Source of the DNA: Salinadaptatus halalkaliphilus
GTDB taxonomy: Archaea; Halobacteriota; Halobacteria; Halobacteriales; Natrialbaceae
Length of the DNA stretch: 64,000 bases
Assembly: GCF_006543045.1 (NCBI RefSeq)
Contig: NZ_RBZW01000011.1
Coordinates: 62,001-126,000, forward strand
Direction of reading: 5' to 3'
Shown here: positions 6,872-14,844 of the stretch, piece by piece
Position numbering within the stretch: the stretch's first letter is position 1
Layout of the letters: every line of letters starts with the position of its first letter
Notes under the pieces: generated by a model
Told to the model about the DNA's origin: nothing
Database searches by the model: none
What the model saw: the letters and a program-made list of their open reading frames with translations, nothing else
Translations under genes and position numbers: made by a program

Positions 6872-8278
6872 TTACTGACCCGGACGGATCCGCCTCAGCC
6901 GCGATTGGACGCCTTGCATCATTGGATACGCGAGGTTGTAGACGCTCGTCGGTGTGTTCCGGGCACCCGCACGGAGCACCCGGTGTGAAAGCGGCGGATC
7001 GGCGTCGGCGACGAGTCCCTCGAGGTCGGCGGCGAGCAACCACTCGAAGAAGGCTCGTTCCCGCGGCGAATCGGGCTCGGTCTCGCGAACGCGATTGCGG
7101 ATATCCGCCCACATGTAGCGTTCGTCCTCGCCGAGGTCCCAGGCGCCGGCCTCGAGCGACCGTCGAATACGATCGTAGTCCGCGTCGGCGAACGGGTAGC
7201 CGTGTGCGGTCGGATTCAGTCCGGCGAGTCGAAGGCCGACGGCGGTCCGATAGCACTTCTCGCACTCGCCGCAGTTGCCGTCCATGCGAACGTTACAGGT
7301 CTGGAGCTCGAGGGTCGGTGCCTCGCTGTCGACGTAGTCGGCGATGGCGTCGATCCGTTCCTGTCTGGTCCGGTCGTAGCCGTCGTGGTGACACTGCGTC
7401 CCGCTCCAGCGGACGTGATCGTCGATGTCCGGTCGCGACCCCCACTCGAGGTCGATTCCCTCCCAGTGGGTCGCTGCGACGTAGAGATCCTCGATCCCTC
7501 GTGTGTAGGCCATCGGTGCGCACAACCCGAGCAAGCCAAGCCCGTGACCGACGGAGCTGTACCAGGCGCCGTCGACGTAGCGTTTGTAGTGGGCCAGCAA
7601 CATCGCGTGATCGAGCGCCGACAGCGCGTTCGTCTCGATGAAGGCCGTCTCGAGGTCGTGATCGGCGGCGAACGACGAGACGCGCTCACAAAGGTGGGCC
7701 CATTTCTCGTCGTCGGCGTGGTCGGGCGTGATCGTCCAGCCGCGAATGCTCACGAGCGTCGGATTCTCCGTACGATGGCTCACGTAGGCGTACGTCGAAT
7801 CGACGCCGCCGGTAAACAGAAGCGCACTATCGGACCCACCGTCCGCAGTCGCGCCAGGCCCGGCGGGTGTCGTCGTGGTGCTTCCGTCGGTTGCACCAGT
7901 ACTGTCACCGGCTCCGTCGGCCACCGGGGCTGAAGGCGCGTTCTCAAGCGGATCGATCGTTCGCCGGGCGTACAGCGTTCCACCCTCGAGAAAGTCGTGT
8001 AGCTCGAGTAACGACGCTTTGACGTCCTCGAGGGCGTGGGCGAACGTCCGGTCGACTTCGTCGACGTAGACATCGGCACCGTTGGCCCAGGCGACCGGAC
8101 AGACGTTCGCGAGGACGGGAATCGCGAGGATACCGTCGGGAACGGCCTCGATCGAACGGTCGTACTCGACCCGAAACGGGGTGTTGGTCACGAAACGTCG
8201 AAGCTCGCGAGAGGGGCGCAGGTCACACTCGAGTGTCGATCCGTCGGCGGTGAGTCGGTCGATGGCGATCCAGGACAT
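6872..8278 (-). CDS. PP-loop ATPase-like protein with four-cysteine site
   Basis: With ATG 8276-8278 the protein is 468 aa (MSWIAIDRLTADG). A PP-loop signature LLFTGGVDSTYAY (SGGxDS-like) occupies residues ~153-165, preceded by a ~40-residue low-complexity Gly/Ser/Thr/Ala linker that joins it to a ~110-aa N-terminal domain. C328, C336, C339 and C342 (TCNV...NCGECEKC) form a likely zinc site as in QueC/MnmA-type pyrophosphatases. PP-loop enzymes adenylate a substrate before amidation, thiolation or similar; substrate is unknown here. It is divergent from a large membrane protein (8536), suggesting a surface or glycan role, which is inference. Confidence 0.7.
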   Translation of the reverse strand: MSWIAIDRLTADGSTLECDLRPSRELRRFVTNTPFRVEYDRSIEAVPDGILAIPVLANVCPVAWANGADVYVDEVDRTFAHALEDVKASLLELHDFLEGGTLYARRTIDPLENAPSAPVADGAGDSTGATDGSTTTTPAGPGATADGGSDSALLFTGGVDSTYAYVSHRTENPTLVSIRGWTITPDHADDEKWAHLCERVSSFAADHDLETAFIETNALSALDHAMLLAHYKRYVDGAWYSSVGHGLGLLGLCAPMAYTRGIEDLYVAATHWEGIDLEWGSRPDIDDHVRWSGTQCHHDGYDRTRQERIDAIADYVDSEAPTLELQTCNVRMDGNCGECEKCYRTAVGLRLAGLNPTAHGYPFADADYDRIRRSLEAGAWDLGEDERYMWADIRNRVRETEPDSPRERAFFEWLLAADLEGLVADADPPLSHRVLRAGARNTPTSVYNLAYPMMQGVQSRLRRIRPGQ

Positions 8279-8535
8279 GAGAGACAACGGCGACGCCGTC
8301 GTGTGAGCGACCACGAACGACGATAAAAACGGGGCGAATCGTTGAACGGTCAACAACGGCGAAATCAGAGCATACAGGCGCGGTATGTCGGAAATAGACG
8401 ATAGGAAATAGCGTCGCGAACACGGTCTCGTGACGGTACCGAACTAGGCTCTCTATAACAAACCCGACCATCGACGACGAATCGCCAAGAGATGCGTATC
8501 GACTCGCAATCGAACGGATTCGCGGCCACGACACC

Positions 8536-10326
8536 ATGAAACGGGCGACACTGGAAGTAACGGCCGCTGTCGGGTATCTCGCCGTTGCGTTCGGACTCGC
8601 CATCGCGCGTGCGACCCCCGCGACCACCTACGAAGCGTCCGTCTATACCGGGACGCCGGCGGTCGTGTGGCTCGCGTTCGCCCTCGCGTTAGCGATCGCC
8701 GTCGGCACGACGCTCGCTGCGAGTGGCCGCCAACAGGGGTTCGCTATCGCGCTCGGCGCGATGGTCGTCACCTCGATCGTCAGTCTCCCCGTGGTCAGGA
8801 ACTATCGGTTTTCGGGGATGGGCGACGCCTTGACCCACCTGGGCTGGACACAAGACCTGGTCTACGGTGAGTTACTGCCCCACGAGTTGTTCTATCCGGC
8901 CGTCCACTCGTTCGGCGCCGTCTTTCACTATCTCGGTGGTATCCCGATCGAACGCGCGCTGCTGGTGACGCTTCTCGCGTTGTTCGTCCCGTTTTTGGTG
9001 TTCGTGCCGCTGATCGTTCGGGACATGACCGGCAGTGCAACGGCAGTTGGGCTCGCGGCGATCGTCTCCTGGATGGTGTTGCCGGTCAACAACATCGCGA
9101 CGCATATGGGTGTCCACACGAATTCGAACGCCCTGTTCGTCGTCCCGGCCGTGATCTTCGCCGTGGTCGCGTATCTCAGGCGACGACCGACGGGTGATCG
9201 ACTCCCCCTCGGTCTCTCGCCCTTTAGCATACTCATTTATCTCACCAGCATACTCCTGTTGCTGATCCATCCTCAACAGATGATCAACGTCGTCGTCCTC
9301 GTCGGCGTCCTCGCCGGCGTGCAGTTGCTCGCTCGATTTCGATTCGACGACCATCCGATCGTCGACCATCCAACGACGTACACCCACGCCGTCGTCCTCG
9401 GTGCGCTGTTTACGCTCTGGGCAGCGAGTAACGCCCGATTTAGAGACGCCGTTTCCGGACTCGTCTACGGGTTGCTCACCGAAGATATCGGTGCCTCCGC
9501 CGAGGTCGACCAGCGCGGGGCGTCGCTCGCCGAAATTGGGGGCAGCCTCGGCGAACTGTTCGTCACGATGTTCCTCGAGGCGGCGATCATCGGGCTGATC
9601 GTCGGCCTGTTCGTGCTCGTAACGTGGCTCGGCTGGAGCAGCGTAACTCCGGAGACGAGTGCGTTCGTGACGTACTTCGGACTCGCGTTGGTGCCACTCG
9701 GTGGGATATTCCTCGTCTACTTCGTCGGGACACCGACGATGGCGTTTCGCCAGGTCGGGTTCATCTACGTCATCCTGACGATTCTCGCAGGCGTTGCGCT
9801 CGCACAACTGCTTGGCGGACTCTCGAGGGCTATTACCGTCCCCGGAGCGACTGCGGTACTGTCGTTGCTACTCGGCGTGTTGCTCGTTCTCGGGTTGGTC
9901 ACGGTCTATGCGTCGCCGGTGATCTACAATCCGAGCCAGCACGTAACCGACCAACAACTGAGCGGCTACGAATCCAGCTTCGAGTACGAGAGCGGCGACC
10001 ATCCCCACGTCGGCCTCGGGTACGACCCCTTCCGGTTCGATCACGGCCTCTACGGTCTCGAGGGCGAAGAGACGCTGAGCGGTGCCAGTGCCGCAAGCGG
10101 TGAAGTCGACCACGAAGCGTTCGAGGCGGGCAACTACAGCGGCGCGTACAACGATGTCGACCACTACCTCATCGTCACCGCCTTCGACGTCACCAGGGAG
10201 GTCGACGTCTACCAGGAACTGTACTACAGCCAAGCGGGCCTCGAGGGGCTCGAGTACGACCCTGCAGTGAACAAAGTTATCTCGAACGACGAGTTCCGGT
10301 TGTATGCTATCGATAGCGACAGGTGA
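8536..10326 (+). CDS. Polytopic membrane protein with C-terminal extracellular domain
   Basis: The 596-aa protein has roughly 12-13 hydrophobic segments between residues ~8 and ~455 (VTAAVGYLAVAFGLAI, ALALAIAVGTTLAA, ALGAMVVTSIVSLPVV, and so on). A hydrophilic C-terminal domain of ~135 residues follows (YNPSQHVTDQQLSGYESSFEYESGDHPHVGLGYDPF...). The early loop RNYRFSGMGDALTHLGWTQDL and overall layout resemble GT-C type oligosaccharide/mannosyl transferases or halophile DUF2206-like proteins, but I do not see a decisive catalytic motif. It is divergent from the PP-loop gene and monocistronic. Confidence 0.72.
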   Translation: MKRATLEVTAAVGYLAVAFGLAIARATPATTYEASVYTGTPAVVWLAFALALAIAVGTTLAASGRQQGFAIALGAMVVTSIVSLPVVRNYRFSGMGDALTHLGWTQDLVYGELLPHELFYPAVHSFGAVFHYLGGIPIERALLVTLLALFVPFLVFVPLIVRDMTGSATAVGLAAIVSWMVLPVNNIATHMGVHTNSNALFVVPAVIFAVVAYLRRRPTGDRLPLGLSPFSILIYLTSILLLLIHPQQMINVVVLVGVLAGVQLLARFRFDDHPIVDHPTTYTHAVVLGALFTLWAASNARFRDAVSGLVYGLLTEDIGASAEVDQRGASLAEIGGSLGELFVTMFLEAAIIGLIVGLFVLVTWLGWSSVTPETSAFVTYFGLALVPLGGIFLVYFVGTPTMAFRQVGFIYVILTILAGVALAQLLGGLSRAITVPGATAVLSLLLGVLLVLGLVTVYASPVIYNPSQHVTDQQLSGYESSFEYESGDHPHVGLGYDPFRFDHGLYGLEGEETLSGASAASGEVDHEAFEAGNYSGAYNDVDHYLIVTAFDVTREVDVYQELYYSQAGLEGLEYDPAVNKVISNDEFRLYAIDSDR

Positions 10327-10400
10327 CGGGCAACCGTCGCTATCGCTACGGTGGGCTGTAGGTCCGTACGAAACGGCGGAAATTCGCGTTCGAGCGACCG

Positions 10401-11384
10401 TCAGGCCAGTCCGAGCGTCTCCTCGGCTTCCAGCAGTTCGTGATAGCGGTTCCGAATGGTGACTTCGGAGATGTCGGCGACGTCGGAGACGGCGGCCTGC
10501 GTGGTTTTTTCGTTGGTCAGCAGTGCAGCGGCGTAGACGGCCGCGGCGGCGAGGCCGACCGGCGACTTGCCGCTGTGAACGCCCTTTTCCTTGGCGTTTT
10601 GCAGCAGGCTCCGGGCGCGGTGTTCAGCTTCGTCGGAGAGTTCGAGGCCCGACGCGAAGCGTGGCACGTAGCTCTCGGGGTCGGCGGGCTGGACCTCGAG
10701 TCCCAGTTCCCGGACGACGTAGCGGTATGTGCGGGCGATCTCGTTTTTCTCGACGCGGGAGACGTCGGCGATCTCGTCGAGGCTGCGCGGGACGCCAGCC
10801 TGACGGGCGGCGGCGTAGACACAGGACGTCGAGACGCCTTCGATCGAGCGGCCGGGCAGGAGGTCTTCCTCGAGTGCACGGCGGTAGATGACGGAGGCGG
10901 TCTCGCGGACGTTGGTCGGGAGGCCGAGTGCGGAGGCCATCCGGTCGATCTCGCCGAGTGCCTGTTTCAGGTTGCGTTCCTTGGAGTCACGGGTGCGAAA
11001 GCGCTCGTTCCACTTGCGCAGGCGCTGCATCTTCTCGCGCTGTCGGGAGCCAAGCGAGTTGCCGTAGGCGTCTTTGTTGCGCCAGTCGATGTTCGTCGAC
11101 AGCCCCTTGTCGTGCATCGTGTTCGTCGTCGGGGCACCGACGCGGGACTTCTCGTTTTTCTCGGCGGCGTCGAAGGCGCGCCACTCGGGGCCGCGGTCGA
11201 CGGAGTCTTCCTCGACGACCAGTCCGCAGTCCTCACAGACCGTCTCGCCGTGTTCGTCGTCGACGACCAGATTCCCCGTACATTCGGGACAGGCCAGATC
11301 GTCGTGTTCGCGCTCGCTCGTTTCCTCGTCGGTCGTTTCGTGTTCGCTACGCCGTACTCTCGTGTTCGATGTTGCGTTGGTCAT
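10401..11384 (-). CDS. tfb: Transcription initiation factor IIB (TFB), copy 1
   Basis: TFB bridges TBP at the promoter and RNA polymerase. Starting at ATG 11382-11384 the protein is 327 aa. The zinc ribbon CPECTGNLVVDDEHGETVCEDC lies at ~31-52, then the B-reader/linker (GPEWRAFDAAEKNEKSRVGAPTT...DKGLSTNIDW) and two cyclin-like repeats (ERNLKQALGEIDRMASALGLP...; RARSLLQNAKEKGVHSGKSPVGLAAAAVYAA). The recognition helix region VSDVADISEVTIRNRYHELLE is intact. This looks like a general-purpose TFB. A second, more diverged TFB is at 40980-41978. Confidence 0.95.
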   Translation of the reverse strand: MTNATSNTRVRRSEHETTDEETSEREHDDLACPECTGNLVVDDEHGETVCEDCGLVVEEDSVDRGPEWRAFDAAEKNEKSRVGAPTTNTMHDKGLSTNIDWRNKDAYGNSLGSRQREKMQRLRKWNERFRTRDSKERNLKQALGEIDRMASALGLPTNVRETASVIYRRALEEDLLPGRSIEGVSTSCVYAAARQAGVPRSLDEIADVSRVEKNEIARTYRYVVRELGLEVQPADPESYVPRFASGLELSDEAEHRARSLLQNAKEKGVHSGKSPVGLAAAAVYAAALLTNEKTTQAAVSDVADISEVTIRNRYHELLEAEETLGLA

Positions 11385-11604
11385 ACGATGGCGAGTACTG
11401 CCCGGACAGGGTGGGTGAAAAGCCCGGACGGAGTCGTTACCTACTCCGTTCTGAGACACGAGGTTTAAAAGTTTCGGAATCCACATCACTCACCGTTCGA
11501 AAGCCGATAATTCGTCGGATCTGGTATGAAAAATCGGAACATTAAAGGATAGAATTCGGGCCCGAAACCGGGATATCCAAATAGAAACCAACTCAACGGC
11601 GGCT

Positions 11605-12147
11605 ATGCACGTTGCAGTCGGGAGTACGAACCCGGTCAAACGCGAGGCCGTCGAACGAACGCTCGCGCAGTTTGAGCCCACGGTCACGGTCGTCGATGTC
11701 GATTCCGGCGTCCCCGAACAGCCCTGGTCCGTCGACGAAACCGTCGAGGGTGCGCGAAATCGAGCCCGTCGAGCCCTCGAGGAGACCGAAGCGGCCTACG
11801 GCGTCGGTCTCGAGGGTGGCGTCGCTGACTTCGACGGCGTCCCGGGACTGTCGTTGATCATGTGGGCTGCTGTGACCGACGGGACCCGAACGGAGTGTGG
11901 GGGCGGTCCGGCGATTCGACTCCCCGACCACGTCGCCGGTCGGCTCGAGGACGGTGGGGAGCTCGGGCCGATACTGGACGACCTGCTCGATACCGACGGG
12001 ATCGCAGAAGACGATGGGGCGGCAGGGGTTTTCTCGGCTGGGTTGACGGACCGAACGCGAGCACTCGGCGAGGCACTCGCGTGTGCGTTCGGTCCGTTTC
12101 GGGTCCCTCACTACGAATCCGAGGGTGAGACCGAATCAGTAAACTGA
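11605..12147 (+). CDS. Inosine/xanthosine triphosphatase, YjjX/DUF84 type
   Basis: The 180-aa protein begins MHVAVGSTNPVKREAVERTL, the hallmark of the YjjX family that removes non-canonical purine nucleotides (ITP, XTP). Further motifs are DSGVPEQPWSVDETVEGARNRA and GVGLEGGV, with the catalytic/metal acidic residues in place, and the C-terminal GVFSAGLTDRT. Length is normal. It sits alone, upstream of a small DUF7123-like gene on the same strand after a 217-base gap. Confidence 0.88.
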   Translation: MHVAVGSTNPVKREAVERTLAQFEPTVTVVDVDSGVPEQPWSVDETVEGARNRARRALEETEAAYGVGLEGGVADFDGVPGLSLIMWAAVTDGTRTECGGGPAIRLPDHVAGRLEDGGELGPILDDLLDTDGIAEDDGAAGVFSAGLTDRTRALGEALACAFGPFRVPHYESEGETESVN

Positions 12148-12364
12148 CCGAGACAGTCAGTCAACTGTGCGTGTAGCGCGCCCTTACCGACGACAATAGT
12201 CACGCTCGAGTGAGCGTCACCGACCCTGATGAATTAACCGGCCGTACCAACGATCCCTTTCCGACCGGGTATTGGTCTCTTACCAAGCGGAAAAACCGCA
12301 AGCAGGAGGCGGGTTAACTCGACGTACCAAACCCCCTAAGAGTATCCCTGGTGTCGTGTTCAGT

Positions 12365-12598
12365 ATGAGCACTGCAATGGCCCCCGACCTCACGAGCAAA
12401 CAACAGCAGATCCTCCAGTATCTTCGGTCCAACGCCGCGACGAAGACCTACTTCAAGTCGCGACTCATCGGCCAGGAGCTAGGGATGACGGCCAAAGAGG
12501 TTGGCTCGAACATCACCGCCCTGCAGGAGGGCGACTACGACATCGAGATCGAGAAGTGGGGCTACTCCTCGAGTACGACCTGGAAAGTCGACATATAG
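12365..12598 (+). CDS. DUF7123-like small winged-helix protein
   Basis: The 77-aa protein MSTAMAPDLTSKQQQILQYLRSN... has a clear small HTH/winged-helix fold: a helix KQQQILQYL, then TYFKSRLIGQELGMTAKEVGSNITAL, then a wing EIEKWGYSSSTTWKVDI. The frame stays open upstream to 12272 but without family resemblance, so the ATG at 12365 is chosen. The family (DUF7123 as I recall) is highly conserved in halophiles and of unknown role; DNA binding is inference from the fold. Confidence 0.8.
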   Translation: MSTAMAPDLTSKQQQILQYLRSNAATKTYFKSRLIGQELGMTAKEVGSNITALQEGDYDIEIEKWGYSSSTTWKVDI

Positions 12599-12717
12599 TG
12601 CCTTCCCAAGCGTCGGCACTCGAGCGGGAGCGACGCTCCTGTCGCCAGTACGGCCACCGACAAACGAGATTTCCGAGACGGTAGTTCTCTTGTGCGGGCA
12701 GGTGTAACACAGCGTCG

Positions 12718-13371
12718 ATGAAGCCAGTGGTATTCGACATGGACGGCATCGTCCTCGAGGGGCCCGGAACCGACCCGCAGGTGTACGCCGACGCGGCCGA
12801 CGCCGTGCTCGCAGAATTCGATGCCGACCCGACGCCGACACAGCGACGCGAGTTACGGCGACACGGCCTCGAGGGTGTCGTCGGTCGCTGTACCGAACTC
12901 GGTATCGATCCCGAGGAATTCTGGAAGCGCAAGGAACGCCACGCTTCAGCGGGCACCCACAAGCGCATCCGGGACGGCGAGCGAGGACGCTACGCCGACG
13001 CCGACGCCATCGCGACCCTCTCGGCACGGACGACGACGGCGCTCGTGAGCAACAACCGTCACGAAACCGCGACGTTCGTCGCCGACTACTACGATCTCGG
13101 ATTCGAGTACGCCCGCGGTCGCGACCCGACGCTCGAGGGCTATCGTCGGCGAAAACCGGATCCGTACTACCTCGAGGATGCTCTCGAGGCGCTCGATATC
13201 GACGACGGCTACTACGTCGGTGACTCGCCGAAAGACATCGTCGCCGCCCGCGAGGCCGGTCTCGAGCCCGTCTTCGTTCGGCGGTCGCACAATCGGGACC
13301 TCGCGCGGCCGGACGGCGTCAGTGCCGAGGTCGACTCTCTCAGCGCGCTGGAGGCGATCCTCGAGGGCTAG
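12718..13371 (+). CDS. HAD-superfamily hydrolase
   Basis: The 217-aa protein has the four HAD motifs: nucleophile motif FDMDGIVLEGPG at the N-terminus, TTALVSNN for motif II, KPDPYYLEDAL with the motif III Lys, and GYYVGDSPKDIVAAREAGL for motif IV with acidic metal ligands. The cap is helical (TPTQRRELRRHGLEGVVGRCTELG), which fits a phosphoglycolate-phosphatase-like subfamily. A small phosphometabolite is the probable substrate; the exact one cannot be told. Probably monocistronic. Confidence 0.87.
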   Translation: MKPVVFDMDGIVLEGPGTDPQVYADAADAVLAEFDADPTPTQRRELRRHGLEGVVGRCTELGIDPEEFWKRKERHASAGTHKRIRDGERGRYADADAIATLSARTTTALVSNNRHETATFVADYYDLGFEYARGRDPTLEGYRRRKPDPYYLEDALEALDIDDGYYVGDSPKDIVAAREAGLEPVFVRRSHNRDLARPDGVSAEVDSLSALEAILEG

Positions 13372-13444
13372 CTAATCGTTTTGGTGCCGGACGAGCAGCG
13401 GTAATGCCGGTCTACACGGCGAAAATGGGTGCCTGCCAGCGAGG

Positions 13445-14080
13445 CTAGCGCTCCTCGGAGGACGAGCCGCTGTACTCGAGCAACTGATCCGCGTTACGAG
13501 CCAGCGCCGTCGCGCGCTCGCCGAACGAATCGGCGTGGCGCGCGACCAACAAGAGGACGGTTTCGGGGCGCTCGACCGTGTAGCCGTCCTCTCGGGAGAG
13601 CAGACCGGCGTCCTCGAGTTCGCCGGCGTACTTGCTCACCGTCGGTGCCGAGACCCCGAGTACGTCCGCGAGGTCGCCGCCGCTCGCGTCGGGGGTACGA
13701 AGGAGTTCGATCAACATCCCGCGTGGCGTCTCGCGTCGGAGATAGCCAAGCGCCTGTTTTTCGAACTCGTCGAAGCGATCGGCGGGAACGAACCGTTTGT
13801 AGTCGCCGTCGCGATAGCGTTCGATCCCCTCGAGCTCCTCGAGACGCCGCAGGTGGTGCTGAGTCTCGCCGGTACCGAGTTGGAGATCGTCTCGGATCTT
13901 CGAGAAGTGCGCGCCCGGCGTCGTCGAGAGGTAGCCCGCGATCGCGTCGCGAGCGTCGCTGTCGCCCGTTTCGGCCGCTGCCGATCCCGCGAACCCGGCG
14001 AGTGGAGACGCGGTCCCGAGGGCGGCAAAGCGACGCAGGGTCGATCGTTTGTCGTCGTCGACCCCGTCGGCCCCTGTCAT
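13445..14080 (-). CDS. Double winged-helix regulator with Tat-like N-terminus
   Basis: The 211-aa protein has two winged-helix modules at ~45-100 (IAGYLSTTPGAHFSKIRDDLQLGTGETQHHLRRLEELEGIERYRDGDYKRF) and ~118-170 (MLIELLRTPDASGGDLADVLGVSAPTVSKYAGELEDAGLLSREDGYTV), as in ArsR/MarR-like archaeal regulators. Before them, residues 11-36 read like a twin-arginine signal: KRSTLRRFAALGTASPLAGF then GSAAAETG, with RR at 16-17, a hydrophobic stretch and an AxA-type end. A DNA-binding protein with an export signal is odd; it may be membrane-anchored or the N-terminus may be unprocessed. The start ATG is at 14078-14080. Confidence 0.8.
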   Translation of the reverse strand: MTGADGVDDDKRSTLRRFAALGTASPLAGFAGSAAAETGDSDARDAIAGYLSTTPGAHFSKIRDDLQLGTGETQHHLRRLEELEGIERYRDGDYKRFVPADRFDEFEKQALGYLRRETPRGMLIELLRTPDASGGDLADVLGVSAPTVSKYAGELEDAGLLSREDGYTVERPETVLLLVARHADSFGERATALARNADQLLEYSGSSSEER

Positions 14081-14202
14081 GACTGTCTACAACCCGAAAG
14101 GAGACGGATGGTAAAACAGGTTTCGCTCCGATTCGAGTGTCGAATACCCCGACAGTTCGGGGCCAGTACTGTCGTCGTCTCGAGAACGGTATCCCGACGG
14201 GT

Positions 14203-14334
14203 TCATACGGATTGCTGTCCGTCGTCCCCGGAGACCGCAGGATCACCCCCGCTCACTCCATTGACATCCTCCTCCGCGTTCACGCGGAGGAATCCCGAGC
14301 GGACGGAAATAAATCGGTACAGTAACCCGTATCA
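14203..14334 (-). repeat. Palindromic element, copy C (interrupted)
   Basis: The ends match the family: TCA-TACGGATTGCTGTCC at left and GGTACAGTAACCCGTA-TCA at right. The element is 132 bp instead of 85, and the middle contains an extra ~47 bases including an IS200/IS605-like hairpin (14261-14295). The right-hand TCA at 14332-14334 is, on the minus strand, the TGA stop codon of the DUF7553-like gene. Confidence 0.75.
14261..14295 (-). mobile_element. IS200/IS605-type right-end hairpin, remnant
   Basis: TTGACATCCT is followed by a perfect 8-bp stem CCTCCGCG / CGCGGAGG with loop TTCA, then AATCC. Read on the minus strand it has the GATTCCTCCGCG...GAGGATGTCAA form that I recall from right ends of archaeal IS200/IS605 (tnpB-carrying) elements, where the hairpin also forms the 3' part of the tnpB-associated RNA. 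There is no tnpA or tnpB here, so it is a solo end or remnant lying within palindromic element C. The family assignment rests on memory. Confidence 0.5.
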
Positions 14335-14601
14335 GGCCTGCTCGAGGTCCTCGCGATAGTTTTCGGTCGCCTCGAGCGCCCGTTCGACGCGCTCTTTGGT
14401 GTCGCCCTCGATATCCTCGCGAACCTGTCGAAGCGTGTTCAGGTGTTCGTCGAGGATCGCGTGGTCGGGGTTGTGGTCGCCAACGACGTAGTCCCGGAAC
14501 GCATCGCCCGTCTCGCGTATTTCCTCGCGGATATCGTCGTCGTCGGCTGTCTTCTCCGCCTGTGCGAGATCGTCGTGAGCCTGTTTGAGCGGGTCGGTCA
14601 T
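14332..14601 (-). CDS. DUF7553-like small helical protein
   Basis: From ATG 14599-14601 the protein is 89 aa and acidic, MTDPLKQAHDDLAQAEKTADDDDIREEIRETGDAFRDYV..., nearly all predicted helix and probably forming a helical bundle or coiled coil. It resembles a small halophile family (DUF7553 by memory) of unknown function. The TGA stop codon is supplied by the end of palindromic element C, whose terminal TGA coincides with it. An upstream in-frame extension to 14652 lacks family resemblance. Confidence 0.78.
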   Translation of the reverse strand: MTDPLKQAHDDLAQAEKTADDDDIREEIRETGDAFRDYVVGDHNPDHAILDEHLNTLRQVREDIEGDTKERVERALEATENYREDLEQA

Positions 14602-14809
14602 AGAGAGGGTAACGACGACCGATCGGATAAGGATTGACCGGACATTGTCCACCTCGTGGCGTCCGGCGCGTTCGTCGCCCGTACGGGATCGATGGGTCCC
14701 GCTGTCGAGGGCCGGTTCGCGTGTAGTCCGTTCGTTCGTTCGGTATGGATCCTGTACGCAGTATCGACAGACAGAAATCCCAACAAAACCATCGCTACTG
14801 ACTATCCAG

Positions 14810-14815
14810 TTTAAG
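14810..14815 (+). promoter_or_regulatory. TATA-like box for DUF4397 gene
   Basis: TTTAAG ends 30 bases before the ATG at 14845, near the usual archaeal TATA position. It supports that start over the upstream frame opening at 14815. Confidence 0.4.
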
Positions 14816-14844
14816 TGGAACTACTCCTGGCTCACAGTCGCACT

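Noticed and set aside
6833-7265. Long N-terminal extension of the exonuclease frame, up to 7265
   Set aside because: It is arginine-rich, overlaps the PP-loop gene on the same strand, and precedes the conserved start at 6833.
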